Assembly: GCF_001432305.1 (NCBI RefSeq)
Contig: NZ_KQ483358.1
Span: 632,790-696,789, forward strand
DNA length: 64,000 nt
From: Curvibacter sp. PAE-UM
GTDB taxonomy: Bacteria; Pseudomonadota; Gammaproteobacteria; Burkholderiales; Burkholderiaceae_C
Direction: 5' to 3'
In this document: piece by piece, positions 1 to 9,700 of the stretch
Layout of the letters: each line of letters starts with the position of its first letter
Numbering within the stretch: position 1 is the stretch's first letter
Made by a program: the position numbers and the translations under genes
The notes under the pieces: generated by a model
What the model was told of the DNA's origin: nothing
Databases searched by the model: none
The model's input: the letters and a program-made list of their open reading frames with translations, nothing else

Positions 1-1124
1 CCTTCCTCCAGCATGTCCAGCGTCTGCAGGTGGGCAAAGTGCTCTTCGTCGTGCTGCAACACGCTTTGCATGAGCGTGTGGCTGGCCTCGGCCGCTTCGC
101 CGATCTCGTCGGGCTCGGAGCGCGCCTGCGCCAGCGCCTGCTCCACGGGCGCGCTCAGCGCATGCTCGCGGGCGAACAGGGTGGTGGCGCGCGACAGGCT
201 GGCGATGCGCAGGGCCCCGGCATTGGCCCAGCGGCCCAGCACCAGCCACAGCACCGCGGCCAGCAAAGCCATCAGCGTGAAGCTGCCCAGCAGCACCAGC
301 GCCGGCGACAGGGCCTGCTGCACGTTATGCCGCAGCACCAGCACCGGCACCCCGGGCTCATCGGCCAGGACCGGCAGGCTGCGCTGCTCCTGCTGACGCT
401 CGCCGTCGCTGATCGGACCACTGTAGTCGACCGACAGCTGGCGGCCGAAATCCTGCGAGCCGCCGGAGCTGGCCAGCACCTGACCGTCGTGCACCAGGTA
501 AAGGCTGATGTCCGAAGCGCTCAGCTGGCGCAGCACGCCATGGTCCAGCGGCTGCAGCAGCACCAGCTGCCCGGTGCCCTGGACCCCCAGCCACAGCGGC
601 ACGCTCTGCACCCTGAACACGGTGCGGTGCTCCGCGCTGTAGAACCAGCTCGGTTGGGGCCGGCCGATCGAGAAATGCCGGCGCAGCACGGGGCCCTCCG
701 GGCCGTACTGGAACACGACCCGGCCCTTGTCATCCAGCACGACCCCCGAGGGAAAGCGGTCGAGCTTGCCCTCCAGCGCCGCGAAATAGGCACGCAGGCG
801 CAGCCAGTTGGCGGCCTGGTCGCCCTGCGCAAACACCCGCATGAAATCGATCTGCGACTTCACCTCATCGGCGTTGCGCAGCCAGGTGTCCTGCAAGGAC
901 GCATAGCTGCGCTCCAGGTGCCGCAGCGCCTCGTCTGCACTGCGGCGCTGGGCCTGCTGGACCTGCATCTGGTACCCCAGCAGGGCCAGCAGGCTGCCGC
1001 TGAGCGTGACGATCAGGAAGACCAGGGCAAAACGCGCGACCAGCTGGCGCTGCAGGCTGTGCCGCGCGGCATCCTGCCAGGTCGAAGGGCTTGCCAGGGG
1101 AGCGTCAAACGGGCTGCGTGGCAT
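1..1124 (-). CDS. Membrane-bound sensor protein, N-terminal part (gene cut by the window edge)
   Basis: An open frame starts at the ATG complementary to 1122-1124 and runs off the left edge, so only about 374 N-terminal residues are seen. Residues about 30-51 form one membrane helix. A periplasmic domain of roughly 220 residues follows, with a second helix at about 270-296. A HAMP-like linker and helical stretch follow (motif EPDEIGEAAEASHTLM), and the visible part ends in LDMLEEG, typical of entry into a PAS domain. This is the input half of a histidine kinase or a GGDEF/EAL protein; the output domain lies outside the window. An in-frame stop just upstream rules out an earlier start. It follows the binding-protein gene on the same strand, so the two may form one signalling unit (inference). 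Confidence 0.75.
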   Translation of the reverse strand, partial: MPRSPFDAPLASPSTWQDAARHSLQRQLVARFALVFLIVTLSGSLLALLGYQMQVQQAQRRSADEALRHLERSYASLQDTWLRNADEVKSQIDFMRVFAQGDQAANWLRLRAYFAALEGKLDRFPSGVVLDDKGRVVFQYGPEGPVLRRHFSIGRPQPSWFYSAEHRTVFRVQSVPLWLGVQGTGQLVLLQPLDHGVLRQLSASDISLYLVHDGQVLASSGGSQDFGRQLSVDYSGPISDGERQQEQRSLPVLADEPGVPVLVLRHNVQQALSPALVLLGSFTLMALLAAVLWLVLGRWANAGALRIASLSRATTLFAREHALSAPVEQALAQARSEPDEIGEAAEASHTLMQSVLQHDEEHFAHLQTLDMLEE

Positions 1125-1130
1125 GGTCGG

Positions 1131-1271
1131 TCAGGGCATGCGCCCGGCCCAGATGGTGTTGATCATGTCCTCGGCCTGGGCCCGCGCCCCCAGACCATGG
1201 GCCAGCAAAGGCCAGACCGGCGCCTGACGGACCGCCTGCGCGACCACGGCCCGGCGTTTCCCTGTCGTCAA
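1131..1271 (-). CDS. Possible short ORF between the binding-protein and sensor genes
   Basis: A 46-residue frame could start at a TTG whose last two bases overlap the stop of the upstream binding-protein gene (TTGA overlap), and it stops 6 bp before the sensor ATG. Codons are GC3-rich and the peptide looks protein-like (for example AEDMINTIWAGRMP at its end). I recognise no family. It may be a tiny operon gene or simply an untranslated spacer with favourable composition. No signal peptide or membrane segment is seen. Confidence 0.25.
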   Translation of the reverse strand: MTTGKRRAVVAQAVRQAPVWPLLAHGLGARAQAEDMINTIWAGRMP

Positions 1272-2293
1272 GGCGCGCTCCCCGCCCAACGTGCATCGAC
1301 CAGGCTGCGTACGCTCAGGCCCTTGGCCAAAATCTCGGGCTCGGTGGCGCGCAAAAAGCGGTCCACCGTGGCCAGCTGCTCATCGGAAATGCGGCCATCG
1401 GGTGAATAGATGTTCTTGCGCAGGCGTAGCACATCGAGCAGCGTCTTGCGTTCCTCGGGCTCGCCCGGGCTCAGCGCCTCCACCATGTCTTCGGCCTTGT
1501 GCGTGGCGACCCAGACCAGCGTGCGCTTGAGTGTGCGGACCATTTTCTCGACCAGCTCGGGGCGAGAGGCAATCATGTCCTCGCGCGTGGCGACCATGCC
1601 GTTGAGGAACAGGCCGCCCATCTGCTTGCGTGTGGTGTCCAGGTCATGGTAGTCGGCCAGCACGTAAGCGGTCTTTTGCCGCACCAGGCGGGTGACAAAA
1701 GGCTCGTCGCCCACGATGGCGTCGACCGACCCGGAGCTCAGGGCCGCATGCTGGCTGTCATAGGACTGCCCGGCCGACACATAGTTGACCTGGTCGGGCT
1801 TGAGCCCGGCCTGGGTCAGCAGGTATTCGGCGAACAGCTGCGAGGTGGAGCGCCCGCCCGGCACATGGCCTTTCACACCCACCACCCGGCCCTTGAGGTC
1901 GGCCATCGTCTTCACCTTGCCGCGCAGATTGGCGCGCACCAGCAGGGTGTAGGCCGGGACACGCGTCATGGGCGCGATGCAGACCACCGGTTTGCCATTG
2001 AGCTTCTGCAGGGCCAGGGCCGACAGGCCGGCCGCCGCAAAATCACTGTTGCGTTCCAGCATGGAGCGGATGGCCTGCGGGCCACCCCCGGTGTAGCGTA
2101 TGTCCAGCTCCAGCCCCTCCGCAAGATCGGCGCCGATCTTGCTGGCCAGTGGAATGGGCAGATACAGGAGATTGCCGGGGCCGGGCACGGAAATGGTGGC
2201 ACGACTGGGCATTGCGGCGGCGGCCGGTCCGAAGAAACCACCCGCTACGGCCAGCTGCCCGGCACGGGCCAGAAAATGCCTGCGCTCAAACAT
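1268..2293 (-). CDS. ABC-type periplasmic substrate-binding protein (NMT1/SsuA-like)
   Basis: The product has 341 residues. The N-terminus carries a Tat-like signal (ERRHFLARAG followed by a hydrophobic stretch ending near AAAA), so it is probably exported folded to the periplasm. The body has the NMT1/SsuA-type fold pattern: a GGGPQAIRSM segment, then DLKGRVVGVKGHVPGG, then a SGSVDAIVGDEP segment, as in binding proteins for sulfonates, taurine, nitrate or pyrimidine precursors. No permease or ATPase gene is next to it. The only neighbour in the same direction is the membrane sensor, which suggests a ligand-presenting role rather than classical uptake (inference). The ligand cannot be told from sequence. 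Confidence 0.75.
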   Translation of the reverse strand: MFERRHFLARAGQLAVAGGFFGPAAAAMPSRATISVPGPGNLLYLPIPLASKIGADLAEGLELDIRYTGGGPQAIRSMLERNSDFAAAGLSALALQKLNGKPVVCIAPMTRVPAYTLLVRANLRGKVKTMADLKGRVVGVKGHVPGGRSTSQLFAEYLLTQAGLKPDQVNYVSAGQSYDSQHAALSSGSVDAIVGDEPFVTRLVRQKTAYVLADYHDLDTTRKQMGGLFLNGMVATREDMIASRPELVEKMVRTLKRTLVWVATHKAEDMVEALSPGEPEERKTLLDVLRLRKNIYSPDGRISDEQLATVDRFLRATEPEILAKGLSVRSLVDARWAGSAP

Positions 2294-2308
2294 GACGGCA
2301 CCTCGTTA

Positions 2309-2346
2309 GGGCCTGTTCGCACTTGAGAAATCAGTGTGAACAGGCC
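2309..2346. repeat. 15-bp inverted repeat upstream of the binding-protein gene
   Basis: Arms at 2309-2323 and 2332-2346 (gggcctgttcgcact / agtgtgaacaggccc) match at 14 of 15 positions around a 9-base loop. It lies 16 bp upstream of the binding-protein start and downstream of the upp stop. There is no T-run on either side, so it is not a standard intrinsic terminator. It could be an operator or an mRNA hairpin near the 5' end of the binding-protein transcript. Confidence 0.6.
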
Positions 2347-2470
2347 CGAATTGATCCAGTGGGCAGATTACCCGAATTCACGTCTGGACGGCACAGGCGC
2401 CCGGCAAAAGCCCGGGTTTCGTGCACAGGTGCACAGGTGCACAGCCGCACGGACGGGCACCGTGGTGCGG

Positions 2471-3124
2471 CTACTGGGTGCCGAAGATGCGATCGCCCGC
2501 ATCGCCCAGCCCCGGCAGGATGTAGCCGTGGTCGTTGAGCTCGCGGTCGATGGCCGCGGTATAGACCGGCACGTCCGGATGCTCCTTGTAGAGGGTGTTG
2601 ATGCCCTCGGGGCAGGTCAGCAGGCACAGGAACTTGATGGAGCGCGGCTTGCACTGCTTCAGACGCGCCACGGCCGCCGCCGCCGAGTTGCCGGTGGCCA
2701 GCATGGGATCGACGATCACAACGTCGCGCTCCTCCATGTGCTTGGGCATCTTGAAGTAGTACTCCACCGCCTGCAGGGTCTTCGGGTCGCGGTACAGGCC
2801 GACGTGGCCCACGCGCGCGCCCGGCACCACCGAGAGCACGCCGTCCAGGATGCCGTTGCCCGCGCGCAGGATGCTGGCGAACACCAGCTTCTTGCCGTCG
2901 ATGACCCGGCCCGTCATGGTCTCCAGCGGCGTCTCGATCTGCACGTCCTGCAGTGGCATGTCGCGGCAGACCTCATAGATCATCAGGCTGGCCAATTCAT
3001 TGAGCAGGCGGCGAAAGCTGCTGGTACTGGCCTCCTTCTTGCGCATCAGCGTCAGCTTGTGCTGCACCAGGGGGTGGTCGATGAGGTGGACGTTGGCGCG
3101 CGCGGCGGGGTCGATGGCGATCAT
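2471..3124 (-). CDS. upp: Uracil phosphoribosyltransferase
   Basis: Cytoplasmic enzyme of pyrimidine salvage: uracil plus PRPP gives UMP and pyrophosphate. The 217-residue product has the PRPP loop DPMLATGNS near residue 138 and the family's C-terminal signature [12 protein letters not shown]. The start was set at the ATG complementary to 3122-3124 ([12 protein letters not shown]). A longer reading would add an unrelated leader, and this length fits the 208-217 residues usual for the family. It is divergent from the uracil permease gene, a pairing that makes sense for uptake plus salvage of uracil. Confidence 0.95.
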   Translation of the reverse strand: MIAIDPAARANVHLIDHPLVQHKLTLMRKKEASTSSFRRLLNELASLMIYEVCRDMPLQDVQIETPLETMTGRVIDGKKLVFASILRAGNGILDGVLSVVPGARVGHVGLYRDPKTLQAVEYYFKMPKHMEERDVVIVDPMLATGNSAAAAVARLKQCKPRSIKFLCLLTCPEGINTLYKEHPDVPVYTAAIDRELNDHGYILPGLGDAGDRIFGTQ

Positions 3125-3257
3125 GGTCCTGTCATTCCTGCAAGAGATTGAAAAACAACGCGGATATTGCCGCATTTTGCGTCGAAGGAGCCGGGCACTG
3201 GGCGTTTTCAGGCAAATGGCCTAGCATCGCAGCACCTCAACCCAAGGAGACGCATTG

Positions 3258-4544
3258 ATGAGCCTCTTTCAATGGACCGAGAAAAGCGCCGACGTGCTGC
3301 AGCAGGGCGGCGTGATCGCCCCCGACGAGCGCCTGCCCTGGCCGCAGACCGCCGTGATGGGCGTGCAGCACGTGATCGCCATGTTCGGCGCCACCGTGCT
3401 GGCCCCCATCCTCATGGGCTTCGACCCCAACATCGCCATCCTCATGAGCGGCATCGGCACGCTGATCTTCTTTTTCATCACCGGCGGCAAGGTGCCCAGC
3501 TACCTGGGTTCGAGCTTCGCCTTCATCGGCGTGGTGATCGCCGCCACGGCCTACGCCGGCAAGGGGCCGAACGCCAACATCGGCCTGGCCCTGGGCGGCA
3601 TCATCGCCTGCGGCGCGCTCTACACCCTCATCGGTGTCATCGTGCAGGCTGTCGGCACCGGCTGGATCGAACGCTTCATGCCGCCGGTGGTCACCGGCGC
3701 GGTGGTCGCCGTGATCGGCCTGAACCTGGCAGGCATCCCGGTGAAGAACATGGCTGCCGGCAATTTCGACAGCTGGATGCAGCTCGTCACCTTCGTCTGC
3801 GTGGGCCTGGTGGCCGTGCTCACGCGCGGCATGGTGCAACGCCTGCTGATCCTTGTGGGCCTGATTGCCGCCAGCATCATCTACGCGGTGCTCACCAACG
3901 GCATGGGCCTGGGCAAGCCCATGGACCTCTCGGGTGTGATGAATGCCGCCTGGTTCGGCCTGCCCAACTTCGCCACCCCGGTGTTCGAAGCCAACGCCAT
4001 GCTGCTGATCGCCCCCGTGGCCATCATCCTGGTGGCCGAGAACCTGGGCCACATCAAGGCCGTCACCGCCATGACCGGCAAGAACCTGGACCAATACATG
4101 GGCCGGGCCTTCATCGGTGATGGCGTGGCCACCATGGTCAGCGGCGGCGCCGGCGGCACGGGCGTGACCACCTATGCCGAGAACATCGGCGTCATGGCCG
4201 CCACCAAGATCTACTCCACCGCCATCTTCTTCGTGGCCGCGCTGATCGCCGTGCTGCTGGGCTTCTCGCCGAAGTTCGGCGCCGTGATCCAGGCCATCCC
4301 TCTGCCGGTGATGGGTGGTGTCTCCATCGTGGTCTTCGGCCTGATTGCGGTGGCCGGTGCCAAGATCTGGGTCGACAACAAGGTGGACTTCAGCGACAAC
4401 AAGAACCTGATCGTCGCCGCCGTCACCCTGGTGCTGGGCACGGGCGACTTCACGCTGCGTTTCGGCCAGTTCGCGCTGGGCGGCATCGGCACCGCCACCT
4501 TCGGCGCCATCCTGCTGTACGCGCTGCTCAATCGCAAACGCTGA
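3258..4544 (+). CDS. uraA: Uracil/xanthine permease, NCS2 family (UraA/RutG-like)
   Basis: Inner-membrane nucleobase transporter of 428 residues, hydrophobic throughout, compatible with the 14-helix NCS2 fold. The family motif around the substrate-binding glutamate is present (VAENLGHIKAVTAMTG near residue 260), and a second motif TTYAENIGVMAATK follows. ATG at 3258 was chosen because AAGGAGA lies at 3244-3250; a TTG one codon earlier is possible. Its divergent neighbour upp implies uracil as substrate, probably by proton symport. An intrinsic terminator follows. Confidence 0.9.
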   Translation: MSLFQWTEKSADVLQQGGVIAPDERLPWPQTAVMGVQHVIAMFGATVLAPILMGFDPNIAILMSGIGTLIFFFITGGKVPSYLGSSFAFIGVVIAATAYAGKGPNANIGLALGGIIACGALYTLIGVIVQAVGTGWIERFMPPVVTGAVVAVIGLNLAGIPVKNMAAGNFDSWMQLVTFVCVGLVAVLTRGMVQRLLILVGLIAASIIYAVLTNGMGLGKPMDLSGVMNAAWFGLPNFATPVFEANAMLLIAPVAIILVAENLGHIKAVTAMTGKNLDQYMGRAFIGDGVATMVSGGAGGTGVTTYAENIGVMAATKIYSTAIFFVAALIAVLLGFSPKFGAVIQAIPLPVMGGVSIVVFGLIAVAGAKIWVDNKVDFSDNKNLIVAAVTLVLGTGDFTLRFGQFALGGIGTATFGAILLYALLNRKR

Positions 4545-4560
4545 GCAGCACGCGCCAGTA

Positions 4561-4596
4561 AAAAACGCCCGCCGGTTTGACCCGGCGGGCGTTTTT
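4561..4596. terminator. Bidirectional intrinsic terminator between uraA and the cobalamin adenosyltransferase gene
   Basis: A strong GC stem (cgcccgccgg / cccggcgggcg) is flanked by A5 on the left and T5 on the right. It sits between two convergent genes, so it can end transcription from both sides. Confidence 0.9.
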
Positions 4597-4607
4597 CATG
4601 GATCCGT

Positions 4608-5165
4608 TCAGGCATTCTTCAGGCGTTCGCTCTTCCAGTAGACGTCATCCCCGCCATTCATGCGGTTGAGCACCCGCGCCAGCACAAACATCAGGTCGGA
4701 CAGGCGGTTGAGGTACTGGCGCGGCGCCTCCTTGATGGCTTCCTCGTTGCCCAGCGCCACCACGGCGCGCTCGGCGCGGCGCGCCACCGTGCGGCAGACG
4801 TGCGCCAGCGCCGCTGCGCGCGAGCCGGCCGGCAGGATGAATTCCTGCAGGCGCGGCAGCTGTTCGTTGTGGGTCGCCAGCGCCTCGTCCAGGGCCAGCA
4901 CGGCCTCTGGCTTGAGCAGCTCGAAGCCGGGGATGGACAGCTCACCCCCCAGGTTGAAGAGCTGGTGCTGGATCTCCACCAGCAGCGTGCGCACGTCGGC
5001 GGGCATGTCTTCGCAGAGCAGCACGCCGATGTTCGAGTTGAGTTCGTCCACCTCGCCCATGGCGTGCACGCGCAGGCTGTTCTTGGAGACGCGCTGGTTG
5101 TCCCCCAGGCCGGTGGTGCCGTTGTCGCCGGTACGGGTGGCGATTTGTGTCAGGCGATTTCCCAT
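4608..5165 (-). CDS. Cob(I)alamin adenosyltransferase, PduO type
   Basis: Transfers the adenosyl group of ATP to cob(I)alamin to make adenosylcobalamin, in the cytoplasm. The 185-residue product starts with the ATP-binding motif TRTGDNGTTGLGD near residues 10-22. It also has RRAERAVVAL near 130 and YLNRLSDLMFVLAR near 150, all diagnostic of the PduO/MMAB family. The start MGNRLTQ was chosen because AAGGTGA sits a suitable distance upstream. No cobalamin riboswitch or other cobalamin genes are seen nearby. It is divergent from the FAD-dependent dehydrogenase gene. Confidence 0.93.
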   Translation of the reverse strand: MGNRLTQIATRTGDNGTTGLGDNQRVSKNSLRVHAMGEVDELNSNIGVLLCEDMPADVRTLLVEIQHQLFNLGGELSIPGFELLKPEAVLALDEALATHNEQLPRLQEFILPAGSRAAALAHVCRTVARRAERAVVALGNEEAIKEAPRQYLNRLSDLMFVLARVLNRMNGGDDVYWKSERLKNA

Positions 5166-5285
5166 GGCGGTCACCTTGGATCAAAATGGAGTTCTCGCTG
5201 CGCCCCGGTCCATCCGGAGGCAGAATCACTGCATTATTCCCCAGCCCCGCCGTACGGGGCAAAGCCCCTCGGCCCGGAGACCGTC

Positions 5286-6713
5286 ATGAACGCACCCACA
5301 CCAAGCGCCCAGCTGCAGCCCGAAGCCCACCCGCGCAGCGTCCCCGCCGCGCTGATCGACGCCCTCAAGGCCCGCTTCGGCGAGCGCTGCTCCACCGCCC
5401 TGGTGGTGCGCGAACAACATGGCCGCGACGAATCGGCCTACACCAGCGTTCCCCCGCCCGCGGCCGTGGTCTTTGCCGAAAGCACGGCCGACGTGGCTGC
5501 CGCCGTGAAGCTGGCCAGCGACTACAGCGTGCCCGTCATCCCCTTCGGCGTGGGCTCCTCGCTCGAAGGCCATCTGCTGGCCATCCAGGGCGGCATCAGC
5601 CTGGACGTCAGCCGCATGAACAGGATCCTGGCCGTCAACGCCGAGGACCTGACCGTCACCGTGCAGCCCGGCGTGACACGCAAGCAGCTCAACGAGGAGA
5701 TCAAGAGCACCGGCCTGTTCTTCCCCATCGACCCGGGCGCCGACGCCAGCCTGGGCGGCATGAGCGCCACGCGCGCTTCCGGCACCAATGCCGTGCGCTA
5801 CGGCACCATGCGCGAGAACGTGCTGGCGCTGGAAGTGGTCACCGCCAGCGGCGAAGTCATCCGCACCGGCACGCGCGCCAAGAAAAGCAGCGCCGGCTAC
5901 GACCTCACGCGCCTCATGGTGGGCAGCGAAGGCACATTGGGCGTGATGACCGAGATCACCCTGCGCATCTATCCGCTGCCCGAGGCCATTTCGGCCGCCA
6001 TCTGCTCCTTCCCCAGCATCGAGGCCGCGGTGCGCAGCACCATCCAGATCATCCAGATGGGCATCCCGATCGCGCGGGTGGAGCTGATCGACGCCCACAC
6101 CGTGCGCATGGTCAATGCCCATTCGAAGCTGAGCCTGCGCGAGGAGCCGCTGCTGCTGATGGAATTCCACGGCTCGCCCGCCAGTGTCAAGGAGCAGGCC
6201 GAGACCGTGCAGGAGATCGCCAGCGAGCACGGCGGCAACGCCTTCGAGTGGGCCGTCACGCCCGAGGAGCGCACCCGCCTGTGGACCGCGCGGCACAACG
6301 CCTACTTCGCCGCCATCCAGAGCAAGCCCGGCTGCCGCGCCATCTCCACCGACACCTGCGTGCCCATCAGCCGCCTGGCCGACTGCCTGCTCGACTCCGT
6401 GGCCGAGGCCGACGCCAGCGGCCTGCCCTACTTCCTGGTCGGCCACGTGGGCGACGGCAACTTCCACTTCGGCTACCTGATCGATCCGGCCAGCCCCGAG
6501 GAATACGCCACGGCCGAAAAACTCAACCACCAGCTGGTGCACCGCGCGCTCAAGCTGGGCGGCACCTGCACCGGCGAGCACGGCGTGGGCATGCACAAGA
6601 TGGACTTCCTGCTCACCGAGGCGGGCAGCGGCGCGGTGGACATGATGCGCACCATCAAGCGCGCGCTCGACCCCAAGAACATCATGAACCCGGGCAAGAT
6701 CTTCACGCTCTAG
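5286..6713 (+). CDS. FAD-linked D-lactate/glycolate-type dehydrogenase (GlcD/DLD family)
   Basis: A 475-residue flavoprotein oxidising a D-2-hydroxy acid and passing electrons on to cytochrome c or quinone. The PCMH-type FAD domain shows PFGVGSSLEGH near residue 86 and DPGADASLGGMSATRASG near 149. The C-terminal FAD-oxidase domain has GHVGDGNFHF near 386 and the catalytic-type CTGEHGVGMHKM near 427, and ends DPKNIMNPGKIF. The length fits single-subunit D-lactate dehydrogenases rather than the GlcE or Fe-S subunits. No glcE or glcF gene is adjacent, so a stand-alone D-lactate dehydrogenase (cytochrome) is the best guess. A GGDEF-EAL gene starts 21 bp after the stop. Confidence 0.88.
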   Translation: MNAPTPSAQLQPEAHPRSVPAALIDALKARFGERCSTALVVREQHGRDESAYTSVPPPAAVVFAESTADVAAAVKLASDYSVPVIPFGVGSSLEGHLLAIQGGISLDVSRMNRILAVNAEDLTVTVQPGVTRKQLNEEIKSTGLFFPIDPGADASLGGMSATRASGTNAVRYGTMRENVLALEVVTASGEVIRTGTRAKKSSAGYDLTRLMVGSEGTLGVMTEITLRIYPLPEAISAAICSFPSIEAAVRSTIQIIQMGIPIARVELIDAHTVRMVNAHSKLSLREEPLLLMEFHGSPASVKEQAETVQEIASEHGGNAFEWAVTPEERTRLWTARHNAYFAAIQSKPGCRAISTDTCVPISRLADCLLDSVAEADASGLPYFLVGHVGDGNFHFGYLIDPASPEEYATAEKLNHQLVHRALKLGGTCTGEHGVGMHKMDFLLTEAGSGAVDMMRTIKRALDPKNIMNPGKIFTL

Positions 6714-6734
6714 GAACCGACAGGCCCCGCCCCC

Positions 6735-9700
6735 ATGACCCGCCCGGCCCCGCCCCCGCCCGGCCCCCAGATCGACACCCGCCGCAGCGCGCTGGGCGCG
6801 GTATTGCTCTACGCCAGCTTTGCCGCCCTGTGGATCCTGCTGTCCGACCGCGCCGTCGAATGGCTGCTCAAGGATCCCGAAGCCATCCTGCTGGCCAGCA
6901 CCTTCAAGGGCTGGCTCTTTGTGGCCGTCACCTCGGCCCTGCTGTTCCTCCTGCTGCGCCAGCGTGCGGCCCCGTCATCCGAGTCGCGCCGCCCCGCCCG
7001 TACGCAACGCCTGTCACTGGCCCTGCTGGCTCTGCTGTCGGTCACGATCATCGCCCTGGTGGTGCTGACGGTCTGGCACGGCCTGCGCGAGGAAAAGGAA
7101 AAGGCCTATGCCCAGCTGCTGGCCATCTCGGAATCCAAGGCCCGCGAGATCTGGACCTGGCACAAGGAGCGGCTCAGCGACGCCTCCTGGGCCAACAAGG
7201 CACCCTATCTGCGCAACCAGTGGCTGCGCTGGCGCAACGAAGGCGACCTGGCAGCCGGCCGTGGGCTGCAGGCGTTCCTGAAAAATTACGTCAGCGATGC
7301 CGCCTTCCCGCGCATGGAAATCGTCGATGCCCAGGGCCACAAGGTGCTCGACAGCAACGACCCCGACCTGCTGCCGGCCAACCCGGAGTCGGCCCCCTTT
7401 GTCGACCCGACCCTGCACCTGGCCGTGCTGCGCGCGCTGACGCTGGGCCAGCCCATGCGCGCCGGCCCCTGGCGCGATGCCACCGGCACGCTGCGCCTGG
7501 CTTTCGTGGGCCCGCTGGCCGGCGAAACCGCCCATCCCGCCGCGCTGGTGCTGCACATCGACCCGCCCGAATACCTGCACCCCGCGCTGACCGACTGGCC
7601 CCTGCCGCAGAAAAGCGCCGAGGCTTTCCTCTTCCGCCAGGACAACGACCAGCTGCTGTTCCTCAGCGAGCTGCGCCACCGCGGCGACGCCGCGCTGCGC
7701 ATGCAGCTGCCGCTGGCCGGCGGCGATCAGCTGAGCGTGCAGGTGCTGCGCGGCGAGGTGCCCTCCGGCGTGTTGATCGAAGGCCGGGACTACCGCAACG
7801 TGCCGTCCTACGGCGTGGCGCAAAGCATCGGCGATACCGAATGGTGGCTGCTGGCCAAGCAGGACCGCTCCGAACTGCTGCACAACGCGCTGGTGCGCAG
7901 CGCCTGGATGGTGCTGGCCGGCGCCCTGGCCCTGCTGGCCTTGGGCGGCGCGCTCTACCTGCACAACGAACGTCTGCGCCTGCAGGACTCGGCCCGCGAG
8001 ATCGAGGAGTTGCGGCGCATCGAGCATTCGCTCAGCGAAAGCGAAGCCCAGTACCGGCTGCTGGCCGAGAACAGCAGCGACGTGGTGTGGCTCTACGACC
8101 TGGTCAACCAGCGCTTTCTCTACGCCAGCCCCTCGATCGAGGGCCTGCTGGGCTACAGCGTGAGCGAGACCCTCAAGCTCTCGATGCGCGACGTGGTCAG
8201 CCCCGAGATGTATCCGGTCACCGTGGCACGCATCAAGGCCCGCGTGGAAGCCTTCCTCGGCGGCGACGAAAGCGCACGCACGCAAACCCTGGAGTCGATC
8301 AATGTACACAAGGGTGGCCGTCACATCCCGGTGGAGGCCGTCAGCACCCTGCTGGCCGACGAGCGCGGCCAGATCACGCGCATGCTGGGCGTGTCGCGCG
8401 ACATCTCCGAGCGCAAGAAATCGCAGGCCCAGCTGCTCCAGCTCTCGCAGGCCATCGAACAGAGCCCGGCCAGCGTCATCATCACCGGCCTGGACGGCAA
8501 CATCGAGTACGTCAACCAGGCCTTCGTGACGACCAGCGGCTACCAGCGCCATGAGGTGCTGGGCGAGAACCCCCGCATGCTGCGCTCGGGACGCACGCCG
8601 CCCGAGGTCTATGCCTCCATGTGGTTCACGCTCAACGCCGGCCAGCCCTGGCACGGCGAGATGATCAACCGCCACAAGAGCGGGCGCGAGTACGTGCAGA
8701 GCATGAACCTGGCCCCGGTGCGCGACGCGCAGGGCCAGGTCACCCACTACCTGGCCGTGCAGCTGGACGTGACGGCGCAGAAGGATGCCGAGGACAAGGC
8801 GCACCAGCTGGCCTGGTTCAACCCGCTCACCGGCCTGCCCAACCGCCACCGCCTGCTGCAGGACATCCAGGACGTGCTGGACGCCCACGGCCGCACGCAC
8901 GAGCAGTGCGCCCTGCTGCTGCTCAACCTGGACCGCTTCCAGACCGTCAACGACGCGCTGGGCCACGGCGCCGGTGACCAGCTGCTGAAGAAAATGGGCG
9001 AACGCCTGGGCGATCTGCTGCATGCCGACGACCGGCTGGCCCACCTGAGCGCCGACGAATTCGCCATCCTGCTGCACGGCGGCGACGCCGGCAGCGAAGG
9101 TACCAGCGCCCGGGCCCTGCGCGTGGCCCAGACCCTGCAGGAGCGACTGGACCAGCCCTTCGAACTGGAGAGCGCCGTGGCGCTCAAGATCAGCTGCTGC
9201 ATCGGCATCACCCTGCTGCCCCAGGGCCAGGCCGACAGCCCGGGCGACGTGCTGCGCCGTGCCGACACCGCCCTGCACCGTGCCAAGGACAGTGGCGCGG
9301 GCCAGACCGCCTTCTTCGACGTGTCCATGGAGCAGCTCATCAGCCGCCGCTTCCTGATCGAGCGCGATCTGCGCCGCGGCCTGGCCGCCAACGAGCTGCG
9401 CCTGTACCTGCAGCCCCAGGTCAACGCCCAGGGCCGCGTGGTGGGGGCCGAGGCGCTGGTACGCTGGTTGCACCCCGAACATGGCCTCATGGCCCCGGGC
9501 ACCTTCATCCCCATCGCCGAGGAAAGCGAGCTCATCACCGAACTGGGCCGCTGGGTGCTCAAGACCGTCTGCCGGCATCTGGGTGAACTGCGCCGCGACG
9601 GCCTGCGCCTGCCGATTGCCGTCAACATCAGCCCGCGCCAGTTCCACCAGCCCGGTTTCGTCCACGTGGTGCAGGACACCCTGTTGGCGCAGGGCGCTTC

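Noticed and set aside
5147-8554. A 1135-codon + strand frame running through the FAD dehydrogenase and sensor genes
   Set aside because: Arg/Pro/Gly-rich composition without domains; the true frames give an FAD enzyme and a PAS-GGDEF-EAL protein.
7014-9665. An 883-codon minus-strand frame opposite the PAS-GGDEF-EAL gene
   Set aside because: His/Gln/Gly/Ala-rich shadow typical of GC-rich antisense frames; the + strand frame has clear motifs.
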